This document shows positions 34,150 to 44,170 of a stretch of 64,000 bases of DNA, piece after piece; the first letter of the stretch is position 1; each line of letters starts with the position of its first letter. A program made the position numbers and the translations under genes. The notes beneath the pieces are model-generated. The model made no database searches and was not told the origin of the DNA. It saw only the letters and a list, made by a program, of their open reading frames with translations. Source of the stretch: Phalacrocorax aristotelis. Taxonomy: Eukaryota > Chordata > Aves > Suliformes > Phalacrocoracidae. Where the stretch lies: NCBI RefSeq assembly GCF_949628215.1, contig NW_027441280.1, positions 62,001 through 126,000 on the forward strand, in the 5' to 3' direction.

Positions 34150-34655
34150 CGGATGGAGTGGCCCTCCTCAGCAGGCAAGGACCGTAATCACCGTGACGTT
34201 TTGTGGGCTCGGAGGCCGTGACCGTGGCTATCTGGGAGAGGCAGCTAGAGTTCAGCTGAGCAGATTACCTCTGCAGGGTGTTCAAGCTTGTACGTGCGTA
34301 GGGCTTCATGTTTGATGTCATATGTTTGTTTTTAATGGCAGGTTATAGTCGGTGTTCAGGAACAGTTAAGGTACTGCTGTGCAACCAGGCGACTTGTTTC
34401 GTATTGGTTTTGGAGATGCCGAGGGACGAGTCGTGCAGGGCGACGGAGGGGAACTGAGGGGACCGATGTAAGCGGGTGAGTCGGTGCGTGGTGTATATAG
34501 AGGGAAGATGTGACCGATGCCTCTATGACTCCATTGCTCCTTGCGTTTGTCTTTTGTTTTGGTTTTGAAGTAGCGTAGCAATGAGCAAAGGAGGCAAGTC
34601 GAGCAAGGCGAGTGGTGATTGGTGGGCTGAAGTAGCAGCTCTTTTCTGAGGTGTT
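34150..34655 (+). repeat. Module M, copy 2
   Basis: About 1.08 kb downstream of copy 1, in direct orientation. It keeps the donor-like gcgg|gtgagt at 34,476 but has lost the AG-preceding pyrimidine tract. Homology to copy 3 continues through gattggtgggctgaagtag. Confidence 0.75.
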
Positions 34656-36786
34656 GTGTTGCTGGTGAAGTTATAAGCAACGCGTGTCGTTTGGGTGTTA
34701 CGGACGGCGGGCGAGGTGCCGTGTTCAGCTGCAAGTGACGTAGGCCGGGTGGGAGGCTGTCGAGGGAAAGGGGTGCGAGACGGGGATCGGTGCGGGCAGG
34801 CTGTGGCATCGGGCAGCATCTCAGGAGGTGCCTTTTCGCTTGGCTTTTTGCAGGTGCCGCTGGCAGGCTCGGAGTGCTGCTGCCGCACGCCTATGAGAGG
34901 TCTGAGAAGGTGGGGCAGCGGCCAGCATCTAAGACCAGAGAATGCTGTGGTCCGTCGTCGAGCTCTTCAGTTTTGTAGGTAACACGTGGGCCGTCTTTGG
35001 AACGGCGTATGAGCATTAGAAGTGAGCTGGGTAGTAATGAGGAAGTCACGGGGCGGTGATTTCTCACGAGCGTAACGGTAGTTTACTGTGTGTTGATACG
35101 TTTGGTGCCACAAGCGATGACGGAAGCGGGGTGTGATGCTGGAATCTGTGCAGAGCAGGTGAGCCGATGGGCATGTTCGTTTTGATGAGGGGGGTGCTCT
35201 GGAAGAGATCTGTGTTGACCTGTGTGATACTTATTGCTGGCTCTGGGTTTTTTCCTTTTTTACATGATGAAGAGGCACCTGGCCACTGCAAGAATATCCT
35301 GGTTAGCTGGTGTGTTTCTTGTTGTGAAAGGATGCATAATCTGACCCATCTGAAAGCCCCACAGTGTGACTTTTGTTAGGAAGAGATTTTGAAGAATTGA
35401 GATATTTCTTATTCAGTGAGGTTGCATTCTATGAACTTGCCATCAGAGTGCATCTTAGAGACAGTGTCTTTGTCAGCAGAACTCATCAGCACAAGACTTG
35501 CAAAGTATTGCTTTTTTTTAAAGACAAAAAAATCCATGGTCCTTGCGGAGATCCAAGCACAGCACATACTCCAAAGGTTGATGGCATTGGTAGTGCTTGG
35601 GTTCTCAGTTGTAACAGTCGAGATACCATAAAATGCGGTTCGCCTGCATGCTTCGGTACAGCCGAACGCATTAGCAGGTCTGCCGGTCCTTCTTGGTAGC
35701 CCCGTGTATTGCAACACTGGGGATTTGATTTGTGTGGTTTTTTGTTGTGGTATTATTTTTCCCCCCCCCCCCAAAAAAGTAAAACTGTATCGGGGATCTC
35801 TTCACTCACCGATTCTTCTGTCATAAATGAAAGTTTAAAAAAAAGCTAACATCGTCTGATTTACGACGTGACTTGCGCTCTTTCAGCTGTAACTGCCAAG
35901 CAGATGTAGGGTACGATTTGTTAGGTGTACTTAAGCAGGTAGGTATTTGTTGTAAATATTTAATGAGGGGCGACTGAATGTTGTGGGGGGGGTGTTTCCT
36001 GCCGGTATTTTGAGGGAGCGCTCTTAAGTACTTTATTTCAGTCTCGCTTTCGACGCGCGTTTCCCTGGCAGTTCAGCAGCATCTCTTGGGCGGGGCAGCC
36101 GGGCGGACGTCCCTCCCGACTCCGTAACACGCCAAAACCCCCCAGTCACGTTGCTGCTGTGTATTTTGGAGATAGATAATCTTATGGCGGGCGTGAACGG
36201 CTGTGCGAGTTGAATGAACGCAGAAGGAAAATGGAAAGCTTTTAGAGCCTAGACGCTCATATTGGAAGTGCGTAAACACGCGCCCGCCTTCTCAGCACAA
36301 AGTGAATTACTGAGATTTATTCTTAATTTTTTACGTTACTCTTTCAAGTTTGACACGCTTCACTTCAGGCTTCGTGGAGCCAGGCAGCAAGACGTGCGGC
36401 GGCAGGGCGAGGGCTGTAGCTGCTGCGGTGGGTCTGTAAGCGGAGGTTCCGGTTCCGGTACAACTTTGCCCCGCAGCCTCACGGGGTTATCTCCCCGCAG
36501 CGGTGCTGTAAGGAAGGGATGAGACGTTTTCCAGCACCAGCCAGAGCGTTCAGTGTTACGCGAAGGATCTGTTCAAAATGGTATCGGTTAGTCTTAATAC
36601 CGTTTTCAAGCGTTCCAATCACTCTAGCTTTTAAAGGATGTGTTGTGTTTTGACGTGACCCGTTTGCCTGGAATCTTGCTGCGGCTCAATTTCCTTCCTA
36701 CCCCTTATGCTGACTGAGCTCCTCCATTTTCTTCTGTGCTATTTTATTAACGTGCTGAAATATAGTTTGGGATTTCTGTTTTTCAG
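34656..36786. other. Spacer, no gene identified
   Basis: A weak exon-like segment at 34,854-34,909 (acceptor gctttttgcag, donor gaag|gtgggg). The section around 35,370-36,350 is lower in GC than its surroundings and contains a 14-base C run at 35,761-35,774. No domain recognised. Confidence 0.4.
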
Positions 36787-36847
36787 ATGTCGTCTAAGTG
36801 TCTCGTGATGCTCAAGAGATGCCTGCCGGTCGTTAAGCGTGGTGAAG
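36787..36847 (+). other. Candidate exon, 61 bp
   Basis: Acceptor gggatttctgtttttcag, donor gaag|gtaagg, both close to consensus. It starts directly with an ATG (MSSKCLVMLKRCLPVVKRGE). Polyadenylation-like signals follow at 37,203 and 37,264, so a short 3' transcript end is possible. Confidence 0.28.
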
Positions 36848-37202
36848 GTAAGGGGCCATCCCTCGGCCTGGAGGCTCCTGGCTCTGTCTCCAGCGGGTGC
36901 CCCGCAGGTGCGGCCGCGAGGGCTGCCCGGTGGGGAGAGTCGGGGCCCCCAGGGACCGGGGCTGTTTGTCACCCCGGGGAGCCCGTCCCAGTGCGGGAAC
37001 ATGTCCGAGCGGAGCCCGAGAGAGACGTGACACCGTCCTCTGGCACGCTCCTGCTCTGCCGTGGGGCAGCCGCCAGCCTGCGGACAGGGGCTGGGGGGGC
37101 TGCAGCTGTTTGGGGGGCTGCCCCACCTTTTAGATTTTAGCAGAGCTCCCCCTTTTCCGGGGGGTGTGGGAGGGGTGTGCGTGTACCTTTGTAAATGGCA
37201 CT

Positions 37203-37269
37203 ATTAAAGTAATGAGCTGCAGGTTGGAGCAGGTTCCCTTGTTTAGTGCCCTTCTTGGGGGTGAATAAA
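37203..37269 (+). terminator. Possible polyadenylation signals
   Basis: ATTAAA at 37,203-37,208 and AATAAA at 37,264-37,269, just before the sequence turns into simple and AT-rich repeats. Confidence 0.3.
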
Positions 37270-37439
37270 ATTGGGGGAGTCCTGGGGGGGGTGTGATGAT
37301 GTCATGTGGGGTGCCCCGGTGTCACTGGGGGAGCTGATAATGCGTCAGAGGAACAGGTGAGTGGGGGCGTCATGTAGGGGTTCCCCCCCAAAAAGGGGGG
37401 TTACAGCCCCAAAATGCCTGAAAATTCAGGGGGGCTATT

Positions 37440-38095
37440 ACAAAAACCTCTTATATATATTGACATGTGTAATATTAATTTATAGATGCATAAAGGGATT
37501 TTGAGATAAGAACTTATCTCTCCTATATTATATAACGGATTTCGGGATACAAAAATTCTGCATCGAGATGCAGGGTTTTAAAACACAAAAGTAACTCGAC
37601 CGTCTATATATCTAGATCAAAAAATAAAGGAGTTTAAAGTGAAAAGGATAGATGAAGGAATTCAAAGCAGAAGAAAGTCTGACTAGAGCGAGCATCTACG
37701 CTTAGTGTGTGTTACATAGTCTAAGTAGATGTGTAATCTAAATAGAGGTTATATAGAGTGAAATAAGCCGAGGTATAACTGTAAGTAGATGTCTAAATAG
37801 AGAAGTCGAAAAAGATTGAAGTGTCAAAGGGTAAGTAAGCAGATAGCTAGCCTAAATAGCTGTTTTATGTACGTGTTAATATGGAAGTCTAAACAGGTAT
37901 GTGTAAAGAGATATTCTGTGTAAGTGTAAATAGCCTAAATAGGTGTAAGTGTAAATATAATAGCTAAGTCTAAACAGATGTTGTATGTAAATGTAAAACA
38001 GATAGTATATATAAAATATAGATGTACTCCGTAAGGATGTGTAAGTAGACACATAGTGCAAATGTCTATGCTATGTAAGGTTTTAAAATGCAAAG
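37440..38095. repeat. AT-rich degenerate minisatellite
   Basis: An abrupt AT-rich island in GC-rich surroundings. Short words recur irregularly: taagtagatgt, tctaaatag, taagtgtaaatag, aaacagat and agatgtgtaa. The repeat length is loose, roughly 15-30 bp. No open frame of note. Confidence 0.65.
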
Positions 38096-38194
38096 AAACC
38101 ACGTTGATAGAGATGTTTATAGAGAAGATTTAAAAATTAGACACACAGCCCACCCCCCAATCAACTGAAGGCACAAAAGCGCTTTCAAATGCTG

Positions 38195-38590
38195 CCCCTT
38201 CCCCGTTCTCCTTCTCCCATCCCGATTTGGGGCCGATTCCCCCAAATGGGGACTTTCCCCTCTGGGGCTGCGTAGGCAGCCTGGGAGCTGCTGCCAGGGC
38301 AGACACACACTCCAAAGCCCCTGAGTCTGGGTCTGCAATGGGGGGTGAAAAACCCCAAACAGGTTTGGGGGAAAGAAAACAATTCGGGGCTCTTGGGAAA
38401 GCCCACTCCTGCTGGGTTTGTGCAGTTGGAAAGGAGGGGGGTAAAAAAAGCGGGGGTGGGGGGGCGGAACCCTGCTAACCATTCTCATGCACAAAAGCAA
38501 AAAATCGCCAATTTCAATGTTGTGGAAAGGGTGAAAAAAACCCGGAAGTGAACCGTTTGGAAAAGCAATCCCAACTTTTACCTTATGGAA
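38195..38590 (+). repeat. Duplicated block D, copy 1
   Basis: Matches 53,757-54,165 over its length with moderate divergence. Shared runs include atttggggccgattccc, gcagcctgggagctgctgcc, gggtctgcaatggggggtg and accattctcatgcacaaa. It does not look coding. Confidence 0.8.
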
Positions 38591-39320
38591 AAGCAAAAAA
38601 AAAAAAAACCCCAAACGAACAAAACCAAAGTAACCCGAACAACAACAAAAAAAGCCAAACCATCCAACCGGAAATCACCAAAACTAAATAAACCCACCGA
38701 AAACCCTAAACTGGGGAAAATTTGGGGTGAAACACCGGCAGTTTGAGGGGCATTGCTGGGGCTTATCTGGAATGGATTCGCCGGAGCGGGTCAGTTATCT
38801 GGAGCGGATCATCTGCTGCAGGTTAGCCCAGGTGAGTTGCCCGTTGTGGATTATCCTGGGGGGACCCCCTGGTGTCAGTCATCCCCATGCATGTTCCCCG
38901 TGGCGTGTCTGCCCAGACATGCCCCTGTCCAGCGGTGTCCGCCTCCTCCCCCGCCCTCCCTCTGCGTGTGTCTGTGCCCTCCCAAACGCTTTCCCCTGAC
39001 ATGGCCCCCCCGCATGACTCTTTTTTCCCCCGGTGACGTCCTCCCTCTCCCTGGCCTCCTGTTCTGTGCTCGCTGAAGCCTTATGCTTACGCAGGATGAG
39101 CAGAGCAGGGTGCTGGCAGTGCAGAGGCGAGGCGAGGCGCTGCCAAGCCAACGAAGCCCAAGGCTCAGCAGCGCACAAGTCCTTTGCAGGTCAGCCACTG
39201 GCACCTGGTCTGCCTGGCTGCCCCGTGCCCTGACGCACAGCTGCCCCCCTCACCCCAGGCAGCCTGCCTTCGGAAGGGCAGCTGTGTTCCCCTGATTGAT
39301 TTTCTTCTTTAACCCTCTAG
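38591..39320. other. Sequence specific to copy 1 of the D-E block
   Basis: About 0.7 kb lying between D and E here but absent from the 53.7-54.5 kb copy. It starts with an A-rich stretch of aaacc and acaaa words (38,590-38,720) and then becomes GC-rich without a recognisable gene. Confidence 0.5.
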
Positions 39321-39324
39321 GACC

Positions 39325-39660
39325 TGTTGACTTGCTGCTCTCCCTGTCACAGCCCTGATGCCGCAGGCCTACAGCAACTGATGGGGCTCACTCCGGGGGG
39401 GTGGGGGGTGGGAAAGGGGACCTTTCTCCCCAGGTCGTTTGTGCTGCTTCTCCTCCCTAGGGCGTGGGGTGGGGGTGAGTGGGGCAGGAGGGAGGACGGT
39501 AGCGGCCACCTGATTTTTAAAGCAGTCGAGACGGAAGGACTAAAATGCTCGAGGCACTTTGGTGGTGGGCGGTGCGGAGGCAACGACTGACACTGCTGGG
39601 GCTGCGGGAGTGGGGAAGGTGCAGAGAAACATGAGCTCTGCGCACGCAGTAACAGTTCCG
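39325..39660 (+). repeat. Duplicated block E, copy 1
   Basis: Matches 54,190-54,500 (shared: cacagccctgatgcc/cacaaccctgatgcc, gtgctgcttctcctccct, ctgctggggctgcg, gtgcagag). The NRF1 minisatellite follows directly, as the single NRF1 unit does in the other copy. Confidence 0.8.
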
Positions 39661-39749
39661 TTATCCCGGCGAACGTGACCCAGAGCCGGCGCGGGTCTTG
39701 CCCCAGAGAAGAGTGACGGACGTCGTGCCGCTGCCGCCGTGCTGTGCTA

Positions 39750-42600
39750 CGGCAGCCGGGAATCGCGCATGCGGAGTGGCGATGGTGGACCCTGCTGCCA
39801 CCGTGCGGCCAAAGTGCGGTACCGCACCCGGAACAGACGCATGCGCAGTGGCGACGATGTGTCACTGCTCGCTGCTGCCACCGAGCGACCGAACCGCGGA
39901 ACAGCGGGGGCCAGCTGCGCTACCCTGCTCGCGGCAGTCACCGAGCGCTCAAAACCGGGTACTGCAGACGGGCAGCCGCCCGTTCCCGAGGGTGAAGTTT
40001 TTTCGCTGGTCGCTGCTGCCACCGTGCAAGCAGATTCCGGTACTGCAGCCAGGCAGTTCCGTATGCACAGTGGCGCTTTACTTTCTGCCCCTGCTTCCAC
40101 CGACCGCCCAAACGCTCGCAGTGCAGGTGGGCAGCCGCGCATGCGCAGTGGCGTCTTTTCTGCTCTCTGCTGCCACCGTGCGACCAAAGAGCGGTACTGC
40201 AGGTGGGCGGCCGCCCATGCGCAGTGGGCCTTTTTGCTCTCTGCTGCCACCGTGCGACCAAACCGCGGTACTGCGGGTGGGCGGCTGCGCATGCGCAGTG
40301 GCGCCCTTTTGCTCTCTGCTGCCACCGTGCGACCAGACCGCGGTACTGCAGGTGGACAGCCGCGCATGCGCAGTGGCGTCTCTTTCTGCTCTCTGTTGCC
40401 ACCGTGCGATCAGACCGCGGTACTGCAGGTGGACAGCCGCGCATGCGCAGTGGCGCCTTTTGTGTCTCTGCTGCCACCGTGCGATCAGACCGCGGTACTG
40501 CAGGTGGGCAGGCGCGCATGCGCAGTAGCGCCTTTTTGTGCTCGCTGCTGCCACCTTGCGATCAAACCGCGGTACTGCAGGTGGGCGGCCGCGCATGCGC
40601 AGTGGCGCCTTTGTGCTCTCTGCTACCACCGTGCGACGAGACCGGGGTACTGCACGTGGGCAGCCGCGCATGCGCAGTGGCGCCTTTTCTGCTCTCTGCT
40701 GCCACCGAGCGACCAGACCGCGGTACTGCAGGTGGGCAGCCGCGCATGCGCACTGGCGCCTTTTTGTGCTCGCTGCTGCCACCGAGCGACCGAACCGCGG
40801 AACAGCACGGGGGGGAGCTGCGCTACCCTGCTCGCGGCAGTAACCGAGCGCTCAAAACCGGGTACTGCAGACGGGCAGCCGCCCGTTCCCGACGGTGACG
40901 GTTTTCCGCTGGTCGCTGCTGCCACCGTGCAAGCAGATGCCGGTACTGCAGCCAGGCAGTTCTGTATGCACTGTGGCGCTTTACTTTCTGCCCCTGCTTC
41001 CACCGACCGCCCAAGCCCCCGTAGTGCAGGTGGGCAGCCGCGCATGCGCAATGGCGTCTCTTCCTGCTCGCTGCTGCCACCGTGCGATCAGACCGCGGTA
41101 CTGCAGCTGGGCAGCCGCGCATGCGCAGTGGCGCCTTTTCTGCTCTCTGCTGCCACCGTGCGATCAAACCCGGGTACTGCAGGTGGGCAGCCGCGCATGC
41201 GCTGTGGCGCCTTTTCTGCTGGTCGCTGCTGCCACCGTGCGATCAAGCCCGGGTACTGCAGGTGGGCAGCCGCGCATGCGCAGTGGCGTCTCTTTCTGCT
41301 CTCTGCTGCCACCGTGCGATCAGACCGCGGTACTGCAGGTGGGCAGCCGCGCATGCGCACTGGCGCCTTTTTGCTCTCTGCTGCCACCGTGCGATCAAAC
41401 CCGGGTACTGCATGTGGGGGGCCGCGCATGCGCAGTGGCGCCTTTTTGCTCTCTGCTGCCACCGTGCGACCAAACCGCGGTACTGCAGGTGGGCGGCTGC
41501 GCATGCGCAGTGGCGCCCTTTTGCTCTCTGCTGCCACCGTGCGACCAGACCGCGGTACTGCAGGTGGGCAGCCGCGCATGCGCTGTGGCGCCTTTTCTGC
41601 TGGTCGCTGCTGCCACCGTGCGATCAAGCCCGGGTACTGCAGGTGGGCAGCCGCGCATGCGCAGTGGCGCCTCTTTCTGCTCTCTGCTGCCACCGTGCGA
41701 TCAAACCCGGGTACTGCAGGTGGGCAGCCGCGCATGCGCTGTGGCGCCTTTTCTGCTGGTCGCTGCTGCCACCGTGCGATCAAGCCCGGGTACTGCATGT
41801 GGGGGGCCGCGCATGCGCAGTGGCGCCTTTTTGCTCTCTGCTGCCACCGTGCGACCAAACCGCGGTACTGCAGGTGGGCGGCTGCGCATGCGCAGTGGCG
41901 CCCTTTTGCTCTCTGCTGCCACCGTGCGACCAGACCGCGGTACTGCAGGTGGGTAGCCGCGCATGCGCAGTGGCGTCTCTTCATGCTCTCTGCTGCCACC
42001 GTGCGATCAAACAGCAGTACTGCAGGTGGACAGGCGCGCATGCGCAGTGGCGTCTCTTTCTGCTCTCTGCTGCCACCGTGCGATCAGACCGCGGTACTGC
42101 AGATGGGCAGCCGCGCATGCGCAGTGGGCCTTTTTGCTCTCTGCTGCCACCGAGCGACCAAACCGCGGTACTGCAGGTGGGCAGCCGCGCATGCGCAGTG
42201 GCCACCCTTTGTATTCTGCTCGCTGCTTCCACCAAGCGACCGAACCCCGGGACTGCAGGCGGGAGCTGCGCTACCCTGGTAGAGATTTCCACCCGCCCCT
42301 TACCCGATCGCGGCAGTCACCGGTCGATCAAAACCGGGTACTGCAGACGGGAAGCTGCCCGTTCCCCAGGCTGAAGTTTTCCTCTGGTCGCTGCTCCCAC
42401 CGTGCAAGCAGATGCCGGTACTGCAGCCAGGCAGTTCCGTATGCGCGGTGGCGCTTTATTTTCTGCCCCCTACTTCCACCGAGCGCCCAAACCCTCGTAC
42501 CGCAGGTGGGCAGCCGCGCATGCGCAGTGGCGACCTTTTAGCTCTCTGCTGCCACCGTGCGACCAAACTGCGGTACTGCAGCCAGCAGCCGTGCACGGGC
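39750..42600 (+). repeat. NRF1-site minisatellite, about 76-bp unit
   Basis: The unit runs gccgcgcatgcgcagtggcg, a short T-rich part with ctctctgctgccaccgtgcg, then acc.accgcggtactgcaggtgggca. About 28 copies of the gcatgcgc core are seen. Starts of atgcgc include 40141, 40217, 40291, 40366, 40443, 40518, 40595, 40670, 40746, 41044, 41121, 41197, 41276, 41353, 41428, 41503, 41578, 41657, 41734, 41813, 41888, 41963, 42040, 42117, 42191 and 42520. Spacing inside runs is 74-79 bp. GCGCATGCGC is the palindromic core of the NRF1 consensus (YGCGCAYGCGCR). All forward frames stay open across long parts, as expected for a stop-free repeat with indels. Confidence 0.9.
39895..40085 (+). repeat. Variant block V1 inside the NRF1 array
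   Basis: A diverged segment (ctgcgctaccctgctcgcgg, aaaaccgggtactgcagacg, cagccgcccgttccc, gccaggcagttc) that lacks a full NRF1 core. It recurs at about 40,790-41,005 and 42,235-42,465, giving a higher-order pattern on top of the 76-bp unit. Confidence 0.75.
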
Positions 42601-43137
42601 TGTAGCGACATTTTGCCGCGCTCACTTCTCCACGCCACTTAGTGACCCCCCGCACGCTACGTGGTGACGTCACCGTGGGGGCCGGAACCGTGTAGGCACA
42701 GCCCCTAGCGACAGGTGTTGACCCCTTGCGATAGCCCGTTGAGGGCGGTCCTGATACCCCTCGCCACGCTCTTAGCAACGGGCCCTGCCCCCGGCGATGG
42801 GCAGGCGGGCCGTCTGATGTCCGACCCACCTGGCCCCACCCACCCACTTTGGTGCTGTGCGGTGCACTTTGCTCTCTGCTGCCACCCTGCGAGCCTTCAT
42901 CCCTCGGGGGGGCTCGGCCCGCCCCTTTTGCGGGGCGCTGTGGGAAGGGCGGGGGCGGGGCCCGGGGGTCGAAGAGCCCCAGCCGGGGCTCGGGCAGCTC
43001 TTGCTGCCCCTGGGCTTCTCTGCCGTCGGTGCTCCCGTGTTCCCTCGGGCGGTCGCAGCTTTGGGGCTGTCTCAGCCCCCCGGGCAGGCGTGCTCTGGCG
43101 TTTAGAGAAGCGGAGGCGTTGCCTGAGGTAAGGATTC
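42601..43137 (+). promoter_or_regulatory. CpG island and candidate first exon right of the NRF1 array
   Basis: A perfect CRE TGACGTCA at 42,665-42,672 and GC boxes (gggcgggggcggggcc, about 42,947-42,962) precede a candidate exon ending at donor gcctgag|gtaagg (43,137/43,138). The arrangement suggests a rightward CpG-island promoter. The last NRF1-array copies lie only about 150 bp upstream of the CRE. No start codon can be assigned with confidence. Confidence 0.5.
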
Positions 43138-43380
43138 CAGAGCTTGGCACTCTTTGGCAGCATCTGTACTAGAAAGGTCCCTTGTGGCCTGCTTTGCTTT
43201 TTTTCTCCCGGGATGTTGTTTCGGGCGCTGAGGGGGCGGTGAGATGGTTTAGTGGTATGGTGTTCTGTTTGGGGTTTGTTTTTTGCTTTGCTGGTTTTCT
43301 TCCCCCTTGTGAGATCATTTCATTCATTTATCATTTCATATTATCATTTACCCCGCGCCATTTCCATCCCCTCTGGGCAG

Positions 43381-43466
43381 CAGCGGATCTGCTGCCGCTT
43401 CAGGCGGCCGCTTTCTCGAGGGCGAGGAGCTGGGACGACAACGGGCCGCTGCAGGCTCTGGTCAGG
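43381..43466 (+). other. Candidate second exon, 86 bp
   Basis: Acceptor catcccctctgggcag, donor tcagg|gtaaga. All three frames are open, one reading ADLLPLQAAAFSRARSWDDN, so frame choice is uncertain. An AATAAA at 43,573-43,578 could end a short two-exon transcript from the CpG island. Confidence 0.3.
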
Positions 43467-43559
43467 GTAAGAGGCTGTTCCCTGGGGAGCCGGCGCAGGG
43501 GGAGCGGAGGTACGCACGGGCACTTGTCGGTGCCCCTGGCCGGTAAAGGGAAGGTTAAA

Positions 43560-44170
43560 TTGTTAGAGTGCAAATAAATACATTTTATTTAGGGAGGAGT
43601 CGTGACTAAATTTAATCGCACCTATTACTGAGCAAACCAGGCAGTCATTATTCCTAATCTGTAATTAAAAAAAAAATAAAGGCAGTCCTTTTTTATGCCA
43701 TAAATAGAGTTGCGAGTCATTAATAGCTCAATCTAAATACAGCCGTTATTACATCAACTGCAGGCATTAATGACTCCTGATCAGAAACAAAATAAGGACA
43801 GTTTTAGAATCTACAATGAAAATTGAACTGGAAAGCTAAATTGGGAGTGGGTAATACTGAAATTGTAACAGGGCTGTTAGAAAGTTCAGAGGCAGCGACA
43901 GCTCCTGCTTCCAACCCAAGCAGTAAACGAAGCTTTAGATTCTTAAATGAACAGAAATAAAGGTGAGCTGTTAAACAGTGGCTGGGTTCAAGCGTAGGCA
44001 TTAAGAAAATTTGCAGGTGCGGGTGATTCCTGACGAGAACTAACAATTCCAGAAGATTTAGATTTAAAATGACAAAGCTAATGGAGTGCCACAACCGCCC
44101 GGATGTAACTGCAGCCGCTTTGGGGGAATGCCCCAGCCCTCCCCAACCACCGCTATTAATTACTGCCAAG
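43560..44170. other. AT-rich single-copy segment
   Basis: Markedly AT-rich between two GC-rich islands, with many taat, attaa and short A runs. There is no repeat structure and no convincing frame. It looks more like unique intergenic or untranslated sequence than a satellite; a conserved noncoding element is possible but untested. Confidence 0.4.

Noticed and set aside
39739-42282. An 847-codon open frame across the NRF1 minisatellite
   Set aside because: All three forward frames and much of the reverse strand are open. The frame passes through three different peptide versions of the same DNA repeat (MRSGA, CAVAP, AHAQW types) because unit lengths are not multiples of three. This fits a stop-free noncoding repeat.
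39750-42600. CRISPR-like array
   Set aside because: Units are contiguous 74-79-bp repeats without unique spacers, in a vertebrate CpG-rich context.
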